From assembly GCF_904846715.1 (NCBI RefSeq), contig NZ_CAJHBU010000014.1:20974-84973 (forward strand): a stretch of DNA of 64,000 bases, read 5' to 3'. The notes under the pieces were generated by a model. The model made no database searches. It worked only from the letters and a program-made list of their open reading frames with translations, and had not been told where the DNA came from. This document shows positions 1 to 8,410 of the stretch, in pieces; position 1 is the first letter of the stretch, and the number at the start of each line of letters is the position of its first letter. This DNA comes from Psychrobacter vallis. GTDB taxonomy: Bacteria; Pseudomonadota; Gammaproteobacteria; Pseudomonadales; Moraxellaceae. Position numbers and translations under genes: made by a program.

Positions 1-3000
1 TTGCTGATATTTGATGCCCTAGCAGCGCCGCTTACCCGACCCGAGCGCTTAATTGAAGCGCTTAGCTTTGCAGATAATGATACCGCCGTTGTGTATGCGC
101 ATATCTTGGCGCGCTTTGGTCTACCTTTGATGTCCAATTGGCAATATCTCAGTGAGCACCTTACTTTAAAGATTGGCCATATTTTATCTACGCACCCAAC
201 CGTTTTGACGATGCTATCAGAGACCAGCGGTACAAACGTGCATAACACTATTGACGCGCGTGCCAGCATACTCAGTACTGTGGATATCAAACAATTACAG
301 CACTTTGCATATTTGACTCAGCACGAGCAACCTTTGATACGCGCGCAAGCGGTGCAGGTGTTATGCCATTTATCGCATCTATTGACGCTGCGACCTTATG
401 ACCACGAGGCACAGGTGCTTACCTCCTTACAAACGTGGCAGCGCAGCATTAATGCCTTACTCCAGCGTCATCACTGCCCAAAGCATATCGATGATCTTGA
501 CCAAATGAGTGCGAGCAACACGGCTACTGGCTATGATTATCAGACACTGGCTTTTGGTGCATGGCTTGGTGTCATTCGTGAAAGCGAGGATAATCACAGC
601 AGCACAGAGCAAGCCATTCGCGGGCTAATGTGGCTTACTACGCAGCCTTTAGTATCAAATACCGTATCAGCCAGCATATCAGTTAATGACTATCAAGCTA
701 CAGCGATGGATTGGGCAGACAGTATCAGTCGTGTGCTGTTGCCGCTATTGCACCGCCCTCATATCGAGACACGCGAGCTGGTTTGGAACTGCTTGTCTCA
801 GCTGCCCATATCCGCATCAAGACTGGCAGAACATGCGATGAGCGCGCCTTATCGCGATATGGTCAAGCGCGGTTTGCACTGTCTGATTGGGAGCTTAGAG
901 ACTGAATCGACCGTGACAGACAGTAAAGATGACGCCAGCAATCAACAACTGAGCAATTTGCTAACCACCAATCATCAGCTATTGGCAGAAGAAACTTACC
1001 AGCTACTAAAAGATCGTCTAGGTCACTTGCCAGCCAGTTTAATGGCGCTGCAGACCGAGAGCCTACCACTGTTGCGGCAACTGGTCAGTGAATGGCGACA
1101 GGTCACAACACGCACCACTAACAACGCTGCAATAGCAGCCAACGCCTCTGAGCAAATATTATCAGAGCAAGCACTGCGCCAAGACAAGCTGACCTTTTTA
1201 TTACAAGCGCGCCATTGTCATGATTGGCAAACACGCTATCAAACCTTTGTGCAGCTCATCGATTTTGATGAGGTATTGTTTGCCGATACAAGGTTTAGCG
1301 ATACTCTGCTGATTGACGATTTATTTGTCTTTTTGGTGGACAGTACGAGCAAGCATGAGCAAGCTCAAGTACTCTCTCTCATCACTCAAGCATTGCAATC
1401 TTATCAGCGCATTCGAGCGGCGCAGATTGAAGGTTTTGATAAAGATGCTATCGAGCAAGTCGCTCAGACCGCTTACCATCAGCTGCTTGCTTTACTGGAC
1501 AACTCATCAATCAGGCTACCAAACGCAGATATATACAGGCATATTGCCGCGCTTCGCGATACGAATTTGGCCGCGCCACTACGACAACGCTTGCAACAGT
1601 TGTTTGAGCATCCAGAGCGCGACGCATCTCAAGAGCGCCAGCAGTTATTTGACACATTAGTGATGATAAGCGGCTACGATCAATCCATTGACGATTATCT
1701 GGGTGAGCATAAAGACGTACGCTGGCTGCAACACCAACACCCACGAGACCTTGAGGCGCTACTATCTTTATTTATTCTATTGCTTCGCTATGCCGACTAC
1801 GCACATGCCGCCCAGCTGTTCAGATCATTGGCTTGGATGCCTGCCGTGTGCACGGCAGATGATGCGGCAGATAGGAATAATATCGCAGCGCGTATTGATA
1901 ATGCTTTGGCACTATCTTATGACCAGCTACCCGCTAAATATATTAAAAATCTGATCAAAGCCGTGTCTTACCGTGCTAAAAAACGGGGAAATGACGCAAG
2001 TATACTGAAAAACATACTCAAAAAAGCGCTGTCACACATCGATGCGCAAGTACCGTTTTTGGCGGCAGAAGGCTTGGCACACTGCGGCAATAGCGAAGGT
2101 TTGAGCACCTTAATGGCCAGTATTGACTACCATACCGATGGTAGTGTTCGCCGCCGTAGCGTACTTGCCATTGGCGAGATGATGCGCGTTAAGCCGGTAG
2201 ACATGCCAGCACAGTCGCCTTTAAGCCAAACGACTGAGACGACAGCTGCGCTATATAAGGCTTATAATAAGTTGATCAAATTGGCAGAAGAGGATGAGCA
2301 CTATTTGCAAGATGTGGCTTGTGAAGCCTTGGGGCATATCGCTCATGGTGGCCACTTTGAATACAGTGTGCAGATTTTTGCATTATTACAATCGCAGCTA
2401 TCAGACCCTGAATTGCAGCCTTATAATCCTGCGATCAATCATTGGCTAAATGGGCTACGTTGGCTAAATACAGCCGCCGCTTGGGCAGAGATTCGTCGCT
2501 ATATACAGCGTCAGTTGTCTGAGCAATTCCCGTTTGCACCGCAGCAACATGCCATCTCGCTACTAGCGCATCACGGCAGTGAGGCTAATAAGGCGTTACT
2601 GATAGATATTCTTAGCCAACACACCAATCATGAAGCGATACTGGAAGCGGCTTATACGGCCGCACAAAATCTGTGGGGTGACCGTACTGATCACATTTAT
2701 CCATACGATTGGGCTGCAATACAAAACATCCATGAAGATTTTTCTGCCAGCTTAGCAACGCTTAGTGTAAAGCGTATTGTTATGTATAGCAGCATTGATA
2801 CGCTTGCACCATTTATCACTCAGTATAGCCACCAACTGCCCACGCAGACGTGTATCACCCTACAAAATGCCTTACTGGCGAAACCTGAGATGAGTCCGTC
2901 ACAATTGGGCAGTTTGATTGATAGCGCTGATGCGCAGATACAGCATTTGGGACTGCGCTATTTAACACAGTACCCTAGCCAGTATTTCGATACGCAGATG

Positions 3001-3858
3001 CAAGCCGCCTGCAAACGCTATCTGACAGCCGCACAGCACAAATGGCAATCCTTACTTGATACCGTCACCGCCCAATCAGCGATGATGAGTCATGATGCAT
3101 GGCTAAATGATGTGCAGCAGGTGATGAACACTATCACCACGCTGTTATGGCTCATTTGCCGCTACACCGCACCCAGTGATTCAGTGTTTGAGTGGTTAGC
3201 GTCGCAGCTATCATCACCTGTCATCAGTAGCGTAACCACGCTTGCCACTGCGGTCAATCAGTATTGGCAGCAAGCCTTATTGGGGCTACTGGCACGGCAG
3301 GAGAAAGAAGATCATCTGCTGACTGAGCTGACGCCAATCCTGACGACCATAGCAAATGCCCAGATAGTTCAGCTGGCAGCAGACAATAGAGCCCTACTGT
3401 CTACCTTGCTTGAGCGCCTCAGTTTGCAAGGCGATCAATCGGTCAAAGCAAATGAAGCAAAAATGCTAGCTACCGGCACGCCTCAAACAAACCTAAATCA
3501 GCAGTTACTGGTATGGATAAAAGCAAAAGACGCCGCCGCGCTATATCACTGCGTGCAGGACAGCAATATTGAGACTTCTATACGCGTGCGCGCGATCGAA
3601 GCACTCGGACAGCTACACGATCCCAATATTGGCACGTGGCTTGAGTCTCTAATAACTTCACCTGCTAGTGCTGACCACCATACTGACGTTGAGCTGCAAA
3701 AATTGGCTTATAAAGTGTTGCGGCGCTGGCAACGGAGTATGGAACGTGCGCAACAAAAACGCCCGCAAACGCCTAATATAAAAATGCTAACGGCCGCTCA
3801 TACAAAGCCGACAGCCAAGCAACAGAATCAGGTCGAAGGACATCATTATGACCAATAA
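1..3858 (+). CDS. Large HEAT/ARM-repeat protein of a retron-type operon (5' end uncertain, probably partial)
   Basis: The frame is open from the first base (a TTG) for 1285 codons, so the true start may lie upstream of the window. The protein is almost wholly alpha-helical with recurring HEAT/ARM-like units, for example VRRRSVLAIGEMM near residue 716, QDVACEALGHIAHGG near 770 and IRVRAIEALGQLHD near 1195. No catalytic motif, signal peptide or membrane segment is visible. The stop overlaps the start of the SWIM-protein gene by 11 bases, and the reverse transcriptase follows directly, so the three are one translationally coupled operon. From memory, type XIII retrons carry an ARM-repeat protein and a winged-helix/SWIM protein beside the RT; this would be the ARM component. 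Its molecular role is unknown; helical-repeat proteins usually act as scaffolds or sensors. Coding identity is firm; the functional link is inferred from context. Confidence 0.85.
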   Translation: MLIFDALAAPLTRPERLIEALSFADNDTAVVYAHILARFGLPLMSNWQYLSEHLTLKIGHILSTHPTVLTMLSETSGTNVHNTIDARASILSTVDIKQLQHFAYLTQHEQPLIRAQAVQVLCHLSHLLTLRPYDHEAQVLTSLQTWQRSINALLQRHHCPKHIDDLDQMSASNTATGYDYQTLAFGAWLGVIRESEDNHSSTEQAIRGLMWLTTQPLVSNTVSASISVNDYQATAMDWADSISRVLLPLLHRPHIETRELVWNCLSQLPISASRLAEHAMSAPYRDMVKRGLHCLIGSLETESTVTDSKDDASNQQLSNLLTTNHQLLAEETYQLLKDRLGHLPASLMALQTESLPLLRQLVSEWRQVTTRTTNNAAIAANASEQILSEQALRQDKLTFLLQARHCHDWQTRYQTFVQLIDFDEVLFADTRFSDTLLIDDLFVFLVDSTSKHEQAQVLSLITQALQSYQRIRAAQIEGFDKDAIEQVAQTAYHQLLALLDNSSIRLPNADIYRHIAALRDTNLAAPLRQRLQQLFEHPERDASQERQQLFDTLVMISGYDQSIDDYLGEHKDVRWLQHQHPRDLEALLSLFILLLRYADYAHAAQLFRSLAWMPAVCTADDAADRNNIAARIDNALALSYDQLPAKYIKNLIKAVSYRAKKRGNDASILKNILKKALSHIDAQVPFLAAEGLAHCGNSEGLSTLMASIDYHTDGSVRRRSVLAIGEMMRVKPVDMPAQSPLSQTTETTAALYKAYNKLIKLAEEDEHYLQDVACEALGHIAHGGHFEYSVQIFALLQSQLSDPELQPYNPAINHWLNGLRWLNTAAAWAEIRRYIQRQLSEQFPFAPQQHAISLLAHHGSEANKALLIDILSQHTNHEAILEAAYTAAQNLWGDRTDHIYPYDWAAIQNIHEDFSASLATLSVKRIVMYSSIDTLAPFITQYSHQLPTQTCITLQNALLAKPEMSPSQLGSLIDSADAQIQHLGLRYLTQYPSQYFDTQMQAACKRYLTAAQHKWQSLLDTVTAQSAMMSHDAWLNDVQQVMNTITTLLWLICRYTAPSDSVFEWLASQLSSPVISSVTTLATAVNQYWQQALLGLLARQEKEDHLLTELTPILTTIANAQIVQLAADNRALLSTLLERLSLQGDQSVKANEAKMLATGTPQTNLNQQLLVWIKAKDAAALYHCVQDSNIETSIRVRAIEALGQLHDPNIGTWLESLITSPASADHHTDVELQKLAYKVLRRWQRSMERAQQKRPQTPNIKMLTAAHTKPTAKQQNQVEGHHYDQ

Positions 3859-6034
3859 TCCCGTAGAAAACACAATCGCGCAAGATGCCTCAGCTATCAG
3901 TCAAGACGCCACGCCAGCAGACCATGTTAATAGTGCTAATAATGCTAATGGCATGATGATGCAGCTACAGTATGCCGCGCCCAGCCATGTGAGCTTATCT
4001 ACCAATCAGCAATCTGACCACACCCAACATGTGGCGCTATTTACACAGATGCGCCGCGATGCGGTCAGCTTTCATGGCAGAGTCAAAGAGCCGCTTGTGT
4101 TTCGAGACAGCTTGCTTGCTTTATTTGACGTGGTCAGTAGCGATTACCGCTATGTACCAAAAGATCGCGCCGCTTATACGGTTTTTAGGCAAATGCGCCC
4201 TGCCAGTCGCAACAAAAATTTATTTTCTGCCCAGCGTGATTACTTTACATGGTTGTTTAATAACGATCCTCTCGCCTTCTGTATCCTTGACCCTATCATT
4301 CAAGTGCATCAAGAGGGTGTCAGCTTTGAGGTGTTTAGCCGTGATGAAGGCTGCTATGCGCAGTTGACCTTGCAGCGTGATTTGTTTGAAATGGACGCTG
4401 ATACGGTGCTAGGTACCACCAGTATCGATTACAGCAGCGCTTTGTTTGATGGTATAGAGCAGATTCATGACCATCAGCAAACCACGTTAGACATTGGTCA
4501 AGAAGCGGTGCGTTTGCAACGCTCCGAACGCTCAGAGAAAGATGACATTGAGCCTGGAAACAAAGATGAAGTCATCGAAAAGCGCATCAATGTGCCCAAA
4601 AGCTGGGTACGGGCATTATTACAAGTGCAGTCGGCAGGTCAGCTGGCCAAAGAGCGTATTGATCTTGATCCTATTGCCTTGTACAACGTGTTGTTTGAAC
4701 TGCGCATGCATGCCGATATCAAGGGCAAGCGCCGTGGCTTATTGATCGAGCTGATACCACAGCAACTGCCCGTGATGATTTTAGAGCCATTTGACATCGC
4801 TGTCACCAGCCAAGTGAGTCGCCAGCAAACCCCGTATCAAGGGCAAAAAGCCAAGCTCATTCGCTTGTGGGGTCGCCGGCGTTTGAGTTTGTTAAAGCGC
4901 TTGTTACCGCATACTGATACGGTCAGTGTGTCGTTGCTTGGACAAGGCATGCCAAGCTATTGGACGCTCACAGGTAAAGGGTTTCATTTTACCTTTGCCA
5001 TGACAGGCTTTAGCCAAGCCAACTGGTCGCAGTCACTAAATTTTGATTTACTATTGCCCAAGCGCCCGCAACACAATGTACTTGATGGTGATTATAAAGA
5101 AAACAATGACGTATTACCGTTGATGCAAGCACTGGCCGAACAGCCAAGCGGTATTGATGCTTTGAGCGAGCGTTTAGGTACGCAAGACAACCCTATTACA
5201 GCCAGTCGCGTGCGCCAGCAGCTATTGTCAGGCGCGCAGCAAGGTTTGATTCGTTATGATATTGCCAATCAATCTTATTACTATCGTCCGCTGACGCAAA
5301 CTCCGCTAGAGATGGCACAGTTTGCACATCATAACGAGGCAGAAAAACAGGCCTTTGACTTAGTGAGCCGCGAAGATAGCGTACAAAATCTAAGTGTGCA
5401 AACAGTGGTGACACAAGGCGTATCCATTAGCGCGGATATTCAGGTTAAAGAAGATCGCCGTACGTATCGCAGCCAGTTGCAACTGGGTGAAGATGGCTTG
5501 GTCAGTCGTGCCGAGTGCAGCTGTCCGCAGTACTTGCAGCATCGCCTCAGCCAAGGCGTATGCGCGCATCTGATTGCTTTACGCCTAAGTTATCATCAGT
5601 ACGACCACACGCAAACAAACAGCTGGCATGACACGCGCACCCTCAGCAAACGTGTTCCCAAGCATCATCAAAAATCACAGAAAGCAGCACCATACCCAGC
5701 GCAAAACGTATTTAAGACGAAACAGCAATCAGCCAACAATGCTGCTCGATCAACACTGTCCGCCAATGACATATTGGATTTATCGGCTCTCGCGCAAGGC
5801 CTACCGTCAAATGACGCTCACGCAAAAAAAACGACGCACAATGATACCGTGACCACGATCAGCTATGTGCATCTGACTTGCAACCACAAAAAAGTGCTGA
5901 TCGAGTATATTATGGATGATGACAGTACACGCCAGCAGTTCGTATTTAACCAACCTGCCCAAGCACACGCCGCGTTTTTACAACACATTGCCAGATTTGA
6001 AGCTCAAGGCTTTATCGAAAATAAAGGGGTATGA
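3848..6034 (+). CDS. SWIM zinc-finger protein of the retron-type operon
   Basis: A 728-residue protein starting at an ATG with a good AAGGAC ribosome site inside the end of the HEAT gene. The C-terminal half has a SWIM zinc finger, CxCx12CxH, in the stretch CSCPQYLQHRLSQGVCAH (about residues 557-574). A region just before it (about 410-480) reads like a winged helix: a leucine-rich helix, the segment ITASRVRQQLLSGAQQGLI, then a tyrosine-rich strand. A low-complexity linker follows the finger, then a short folded C-terminus. There are no transmembrane segments. SWIM fingers bind nucleic acids or proteins. The stop is 3 bases before the ATG of the reverse transcriptase, so the genes are co-translated. 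The combination fits the WHSWIM partner described for type XIII retrons. The exact activity is unknown. Confidence 0.85.
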   Translation: MTNNPVENTIAQDASAISQDATPADHVNSANNANGMMMQLQYAAPSHVSLSTNQQSDHTQHVALFTQMRRDAVSFHGRVKEPLVFRDSLLALFDVVSSDYRYVPKDRAAYTVFRQMRPASRNKNLFSAQRDYFTWLFNNDPLAFCILDPIIQVHQEGVSFEVFSRDEGCYAQLTLQRDLFEMDADTVLGTTSIDYSSALFDGIEQIHDHQQTTLDIGQEAVRLQRSERSEKDDIEPGNKDEVIEKRINVPKSWVRALLQVQSAGQLAKERIDLDPIALYNVLFELRMHADIKGKRRGLLIELIPQQLPVMILEPFDIAVTSQVSRQQTPYQGQKAKLIRLWGRRRLSLLKRLLPHTDTVSVSLLGQGMPSYWTLTGKGFHFTFAMTGFSQANWSQSLNFDLLLPKRPQHNVLDGDYKENNDVLPLMQALAEQPSGIDALSERLGTQDNPITASRVRQQLLSGAQQGLIRYDIANQSYYYRPLTQTPLEMAQFAHHNEAEKQAFDLVSREDSVQNLSVQTVVTQGVSISADIQVKEDRRTYRSQLQLGEDGLVSRAECSCPQYLQHRLSQGVCAHLIALRLSYHQYDHTQTNSWHDTRTLSKRVPKHHQKSQKAAPYPAQNVFKTKQQSANNAARSTLSANDILDLSALAQGLPSNDAHAKKTTHNDTVTTISYVHLTCNHKKVLIEYIMDDDSTRQQFVFNQPAQAHAAFLQHIARFEAQGFIENKGV

Positions 6035-6037
6035 TTT

Positions 6038-7480
6038 ATGACCACAGTAAACAGTCAGCAAACCGACTATATCAGCCCCGCGCAGACGATGACGCCTGCT
6101 GAGCGCCAATGGCAACAACTTTGGCAAGATATTGAGGAAGCTGGCGGACGCTATCAATATATCCAGCAGCAAATGCTGCAACACGGGTTTATGGTCGAGC
6201 GTAAACCCATTGATAATATGACGGCAAAAGAGCGCGAACGTTATAAAAAGTCCCTCAAAAAAGAAGCCGCTGAAGAAAAAAATCTCAAAAAACAGGCATG
6301 GCAAGCTTACAAAGCGCAGCACATCGTTTATCTGGGTCGCCATATCTATTGGTCAGATGATACCAGCATGGACAAATGGGATGTCAAAGACGCTAGCAAT
6401 CGACTCATTGAAAACAAACTGCCCCTCATCAATAAACATACTCAATTGGCAGAAGCCGTCAATCTGACTGTACCGCAGCTAAAAGGGCTTTGCTATCAAA
6501 GAGACGTGGCTACCAATATTCCCTACACGCATTTTACGATTAACAAACGTAACGGCACACCTCGGCATATATGGTCGCCTATTCCTCGTCTAAAATTTGT
6601 TCAGCGCTGGATTCTAGAATACATCTTAAATAACTTAATGACGCACGGCGCAGCTCACGGTTTTGTCCGCGGTAAATCCATTGTTACCAACGCAGCCGTG
6701 CACAGCAATAGTGCCCTATTAATCAAGCTTGATGTAAAAGATTTCTTCCCTAGTGTACATTGGCGACGCGTCAAAGGCGTGTTTCGTCACGCAGGCTACC
6801 CTGAGAAAATAGCCATTTTACTGGCTTTATTATGTACGGAATCACCAAGGCAGGTCGTTCAGCAAAATGGCACAACTTATTATGTCGCTCTTAGTGATAG
6901 AGCGTTACCGCAAGGCGCCCCTACCAGTCCGGCATTGACAAATATTGTGTGTTTGAACCTTGATCGTCGCCTAACAGGACTGGCAGATAAAGTTGGTCTG
7001 CGCTACAGTCGCTATGCAGATGATTTAACGTTTAGCTTACCTGCCAGCTCGACCAGCATTGAAAACAATGTTCAGGCTAATGTCCAGCCTGCTGATCACA
7101 ACCAGTTGATTGGACAGCTACTGGGTTCCGTACAGAAGATTTTGCGTGAAGAAGGATTTACTTTAAACAATGATAAGACGCGTGTCATTCGTACTGGTAA
7201 TCAGCACAATGTCACGGGCATGGTGGTCAATGGCGAAGGCGTACCAAGAGTACCGCGTCACATAAAGCGGATGCTACGTGCAGCGCTTCATAACCTAGCT
7301 TCAGGGCAGCCTTTACGTGATGGCGAAACGCTTGAAACTTTATCAGGATATGCTGCTTGGATCGCCTCAGCAGAGCAGGAACTGGGTCAAAACTACTTAG
7401 CGAAAATTGACACGCTGCGCGAGCAAGCCAAGGTAGTAGAGACTAAGAGCAGCACAGAAAGCACATCTTTGCTGAATTAA
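6038..7480 (+). CDS. Retron-type reverse transcriptase
   Basis: A 480-residue RNA-directed DNA polymerase. The palm motifs are clear: KLDVKDFFPSV (about residue 229, first catalytic Asp), LPQGAPTSPALTN (about 290) and SRYADDLTFS (about 324, the YADD catalytic pair). Two features mark the retron lineage: NAAVH (about 218), matching the NAxxH motif, and NVTGMVV (about 391), matching the VTG motif of the thumb region. There is no maturase or endonuclease domain, which argues against a group II intron RT. The N-terminal 150 residues are a lysine/glutamine-rich helical region, longer than in compact retron RTs. The start has an AAGGGG site and follows the SWIM gene by 3 bases. Known retron RTs make a branched RNA-DNA molecule from a linked msr-msd RNA; I could not place that RNA here. 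Confidence 0.9.
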   Translation: MTTVNSQQTDYISPAQTMTPAERQWQQLWQDIEEAGGRYQYIQQQMLQHGFMVERKPIDNMTAKERERYKKSLKKEAAEEKNLKKQAWQAYKAQHIVYLGRHIYWSDDTSMDKWDVKDASNRLIENKLPLINKHTQLAEAVNLTVPQLKGLCYQRDVATNIPYTHFTINKRNGTPRHIWSPIPRLKFVQRWILEYILNNLMTHGAAHGFVRGKSIVTNAAVHSNSALLIKLDVKDFFPSVHWRRVKGVFRHAGYPEKIAILLALLCTESPRQVVQQNGTTYYVALSDRALPQGAPTSPALTNIVCLNLDRRLTGLADKVGLRYSRYADDLTFSLPASSTSIENNVQANVQPADHNQLIGQLLGSVQKILREEGFTLNNDKTRVIRTGNQHNVTGMVVNGEGVPRVPRHIKRMLRAALHNLASGQPLRDGETLETLSGYAAWIASAEQELGQNYLAKIDTLREQAKVVETKSSTESTSLLN

Positions 7481-7549
7481 TAATTTTATGGGCTGGTAAT
7501 ATCGGGCAGATAAAATGCTGTTTTACCTGCTCATATCTTTACTAAAACC

Positions 7550-8188
7550 TTATTGTGCCACGCCTTCATCTTGTAAATATTCATACAGACCTTCGGCAAA
7601 CTGGCGATAGCCTGCCTGATTGGCATGAATTCGATCGGATTTTAGCGTGTCATCTGATAGCACCGCTGACCAACCGCCCGAGTATAAAGGCACATCTTGA
7701 GCACTGGCAATATCTTTGTACAATGGATTGTCACTTGCCTTACCGAACAAGGCACTGGTACTAAAGTATGGCTCTGCAATGAGGACAACGTCGATATTCG
7801 CAGACTTTAAAGTATCAATAGTGGCAGTAATATTGGCACGCGTCGTATCAGGCGGGAGACGCTGCAACACATCATTACCTCCAACGCCAAGCAGTACCAA
7901 ATCAGGCGCTTTTTTTACAATCTCATCCACTCGAGCAAGCACATCTGCGGATGTGTCACCATTGACCCCTGCATTGATGACTCTCCATTTACTCAGTTCA
8001 GCCAGTACCATAGGATAAGCCGTTTCTAAGCTTGTACCATAACCATAAGTCAAGGAGTCCCCGAGTGCAACGACTATACTATCCTCTGGCAAAACCGCTT
8101 GTTGTGGCTCGCTACTACAGCCAGTCATACTGATAGTAGCTGCTAGTCCCACACTGGCCAGCGCTAAAAACCTCTCACCGAATTTCAT
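7550..8188 (-). CDS. SGNH/GDSL-family esterase lipoprotein (TesA-like arylesterase)
   Basis: A 212-residue hydrolase of the SGNH fold. Block I is ALGDSLTYGYG with the nucleophilic Ser (about residue 45), block III is GGND (about 103) and the C-terminal DRIHAN supplies the catalytic Asp and His (about 188-191). The N-terminus is a lipoprotein signal ending ISMTGC, so the mature protein should be anchored to a membrane on the periplasmic side. E. coli TesA has the same fold and hydrolyses thioesters and aryl esters; the substrate here is unknown. The start follows an AGGAGA site. The gene converges on the reverse transcriptase operon and has no obvious operon partner. Confidence 0.88.
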   Translation of the reverse strand: MKFGERFLALASVGLAATISMTGCSSEPQQAVLPEDSIVVALGDSLTYGYGTSLETAYPMVLAELSKWRVINAGVNGDTSADVLARVDEIVKKAPDLVLLGVGGNDVLQRLPPDTTRANITATIDTLKSANIDVVLIAEPYFSTSALFGKASDNPLYKDIASAQDVPLYSGGWSAVLSDDTLKSDRIHANQAGYRQFAEGLYEYLQDEGVAQ

Positions 8189-8410
8189 GTTTACTCTTCT
8201 CCTATCACTTACATCAATTCAATTTATTGCATTTAAGTTAAGATTACCCAACAACCATTACTTAACTGTTGTTGTATGTTGTTTAGTATGCGTTGTATAG
8301 TTAATACAAGATATGGACTACCTGTTGATCGTAATACAAGTGCTAGCCTACTGAGCATAGACAGTGTGTTTGTCATAAATGATAACTTAACAAGGATATG
8401 TGAGGTATTT

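Noticed and set aside
6038..7480. Group II intron or diversity-generating retroelement RT
   Set aside because: No maturase or endonuclease domain, no intron RNA ends, and no template/variable repeat pair was seen; NAxxH and VTG motifs favour a retron.
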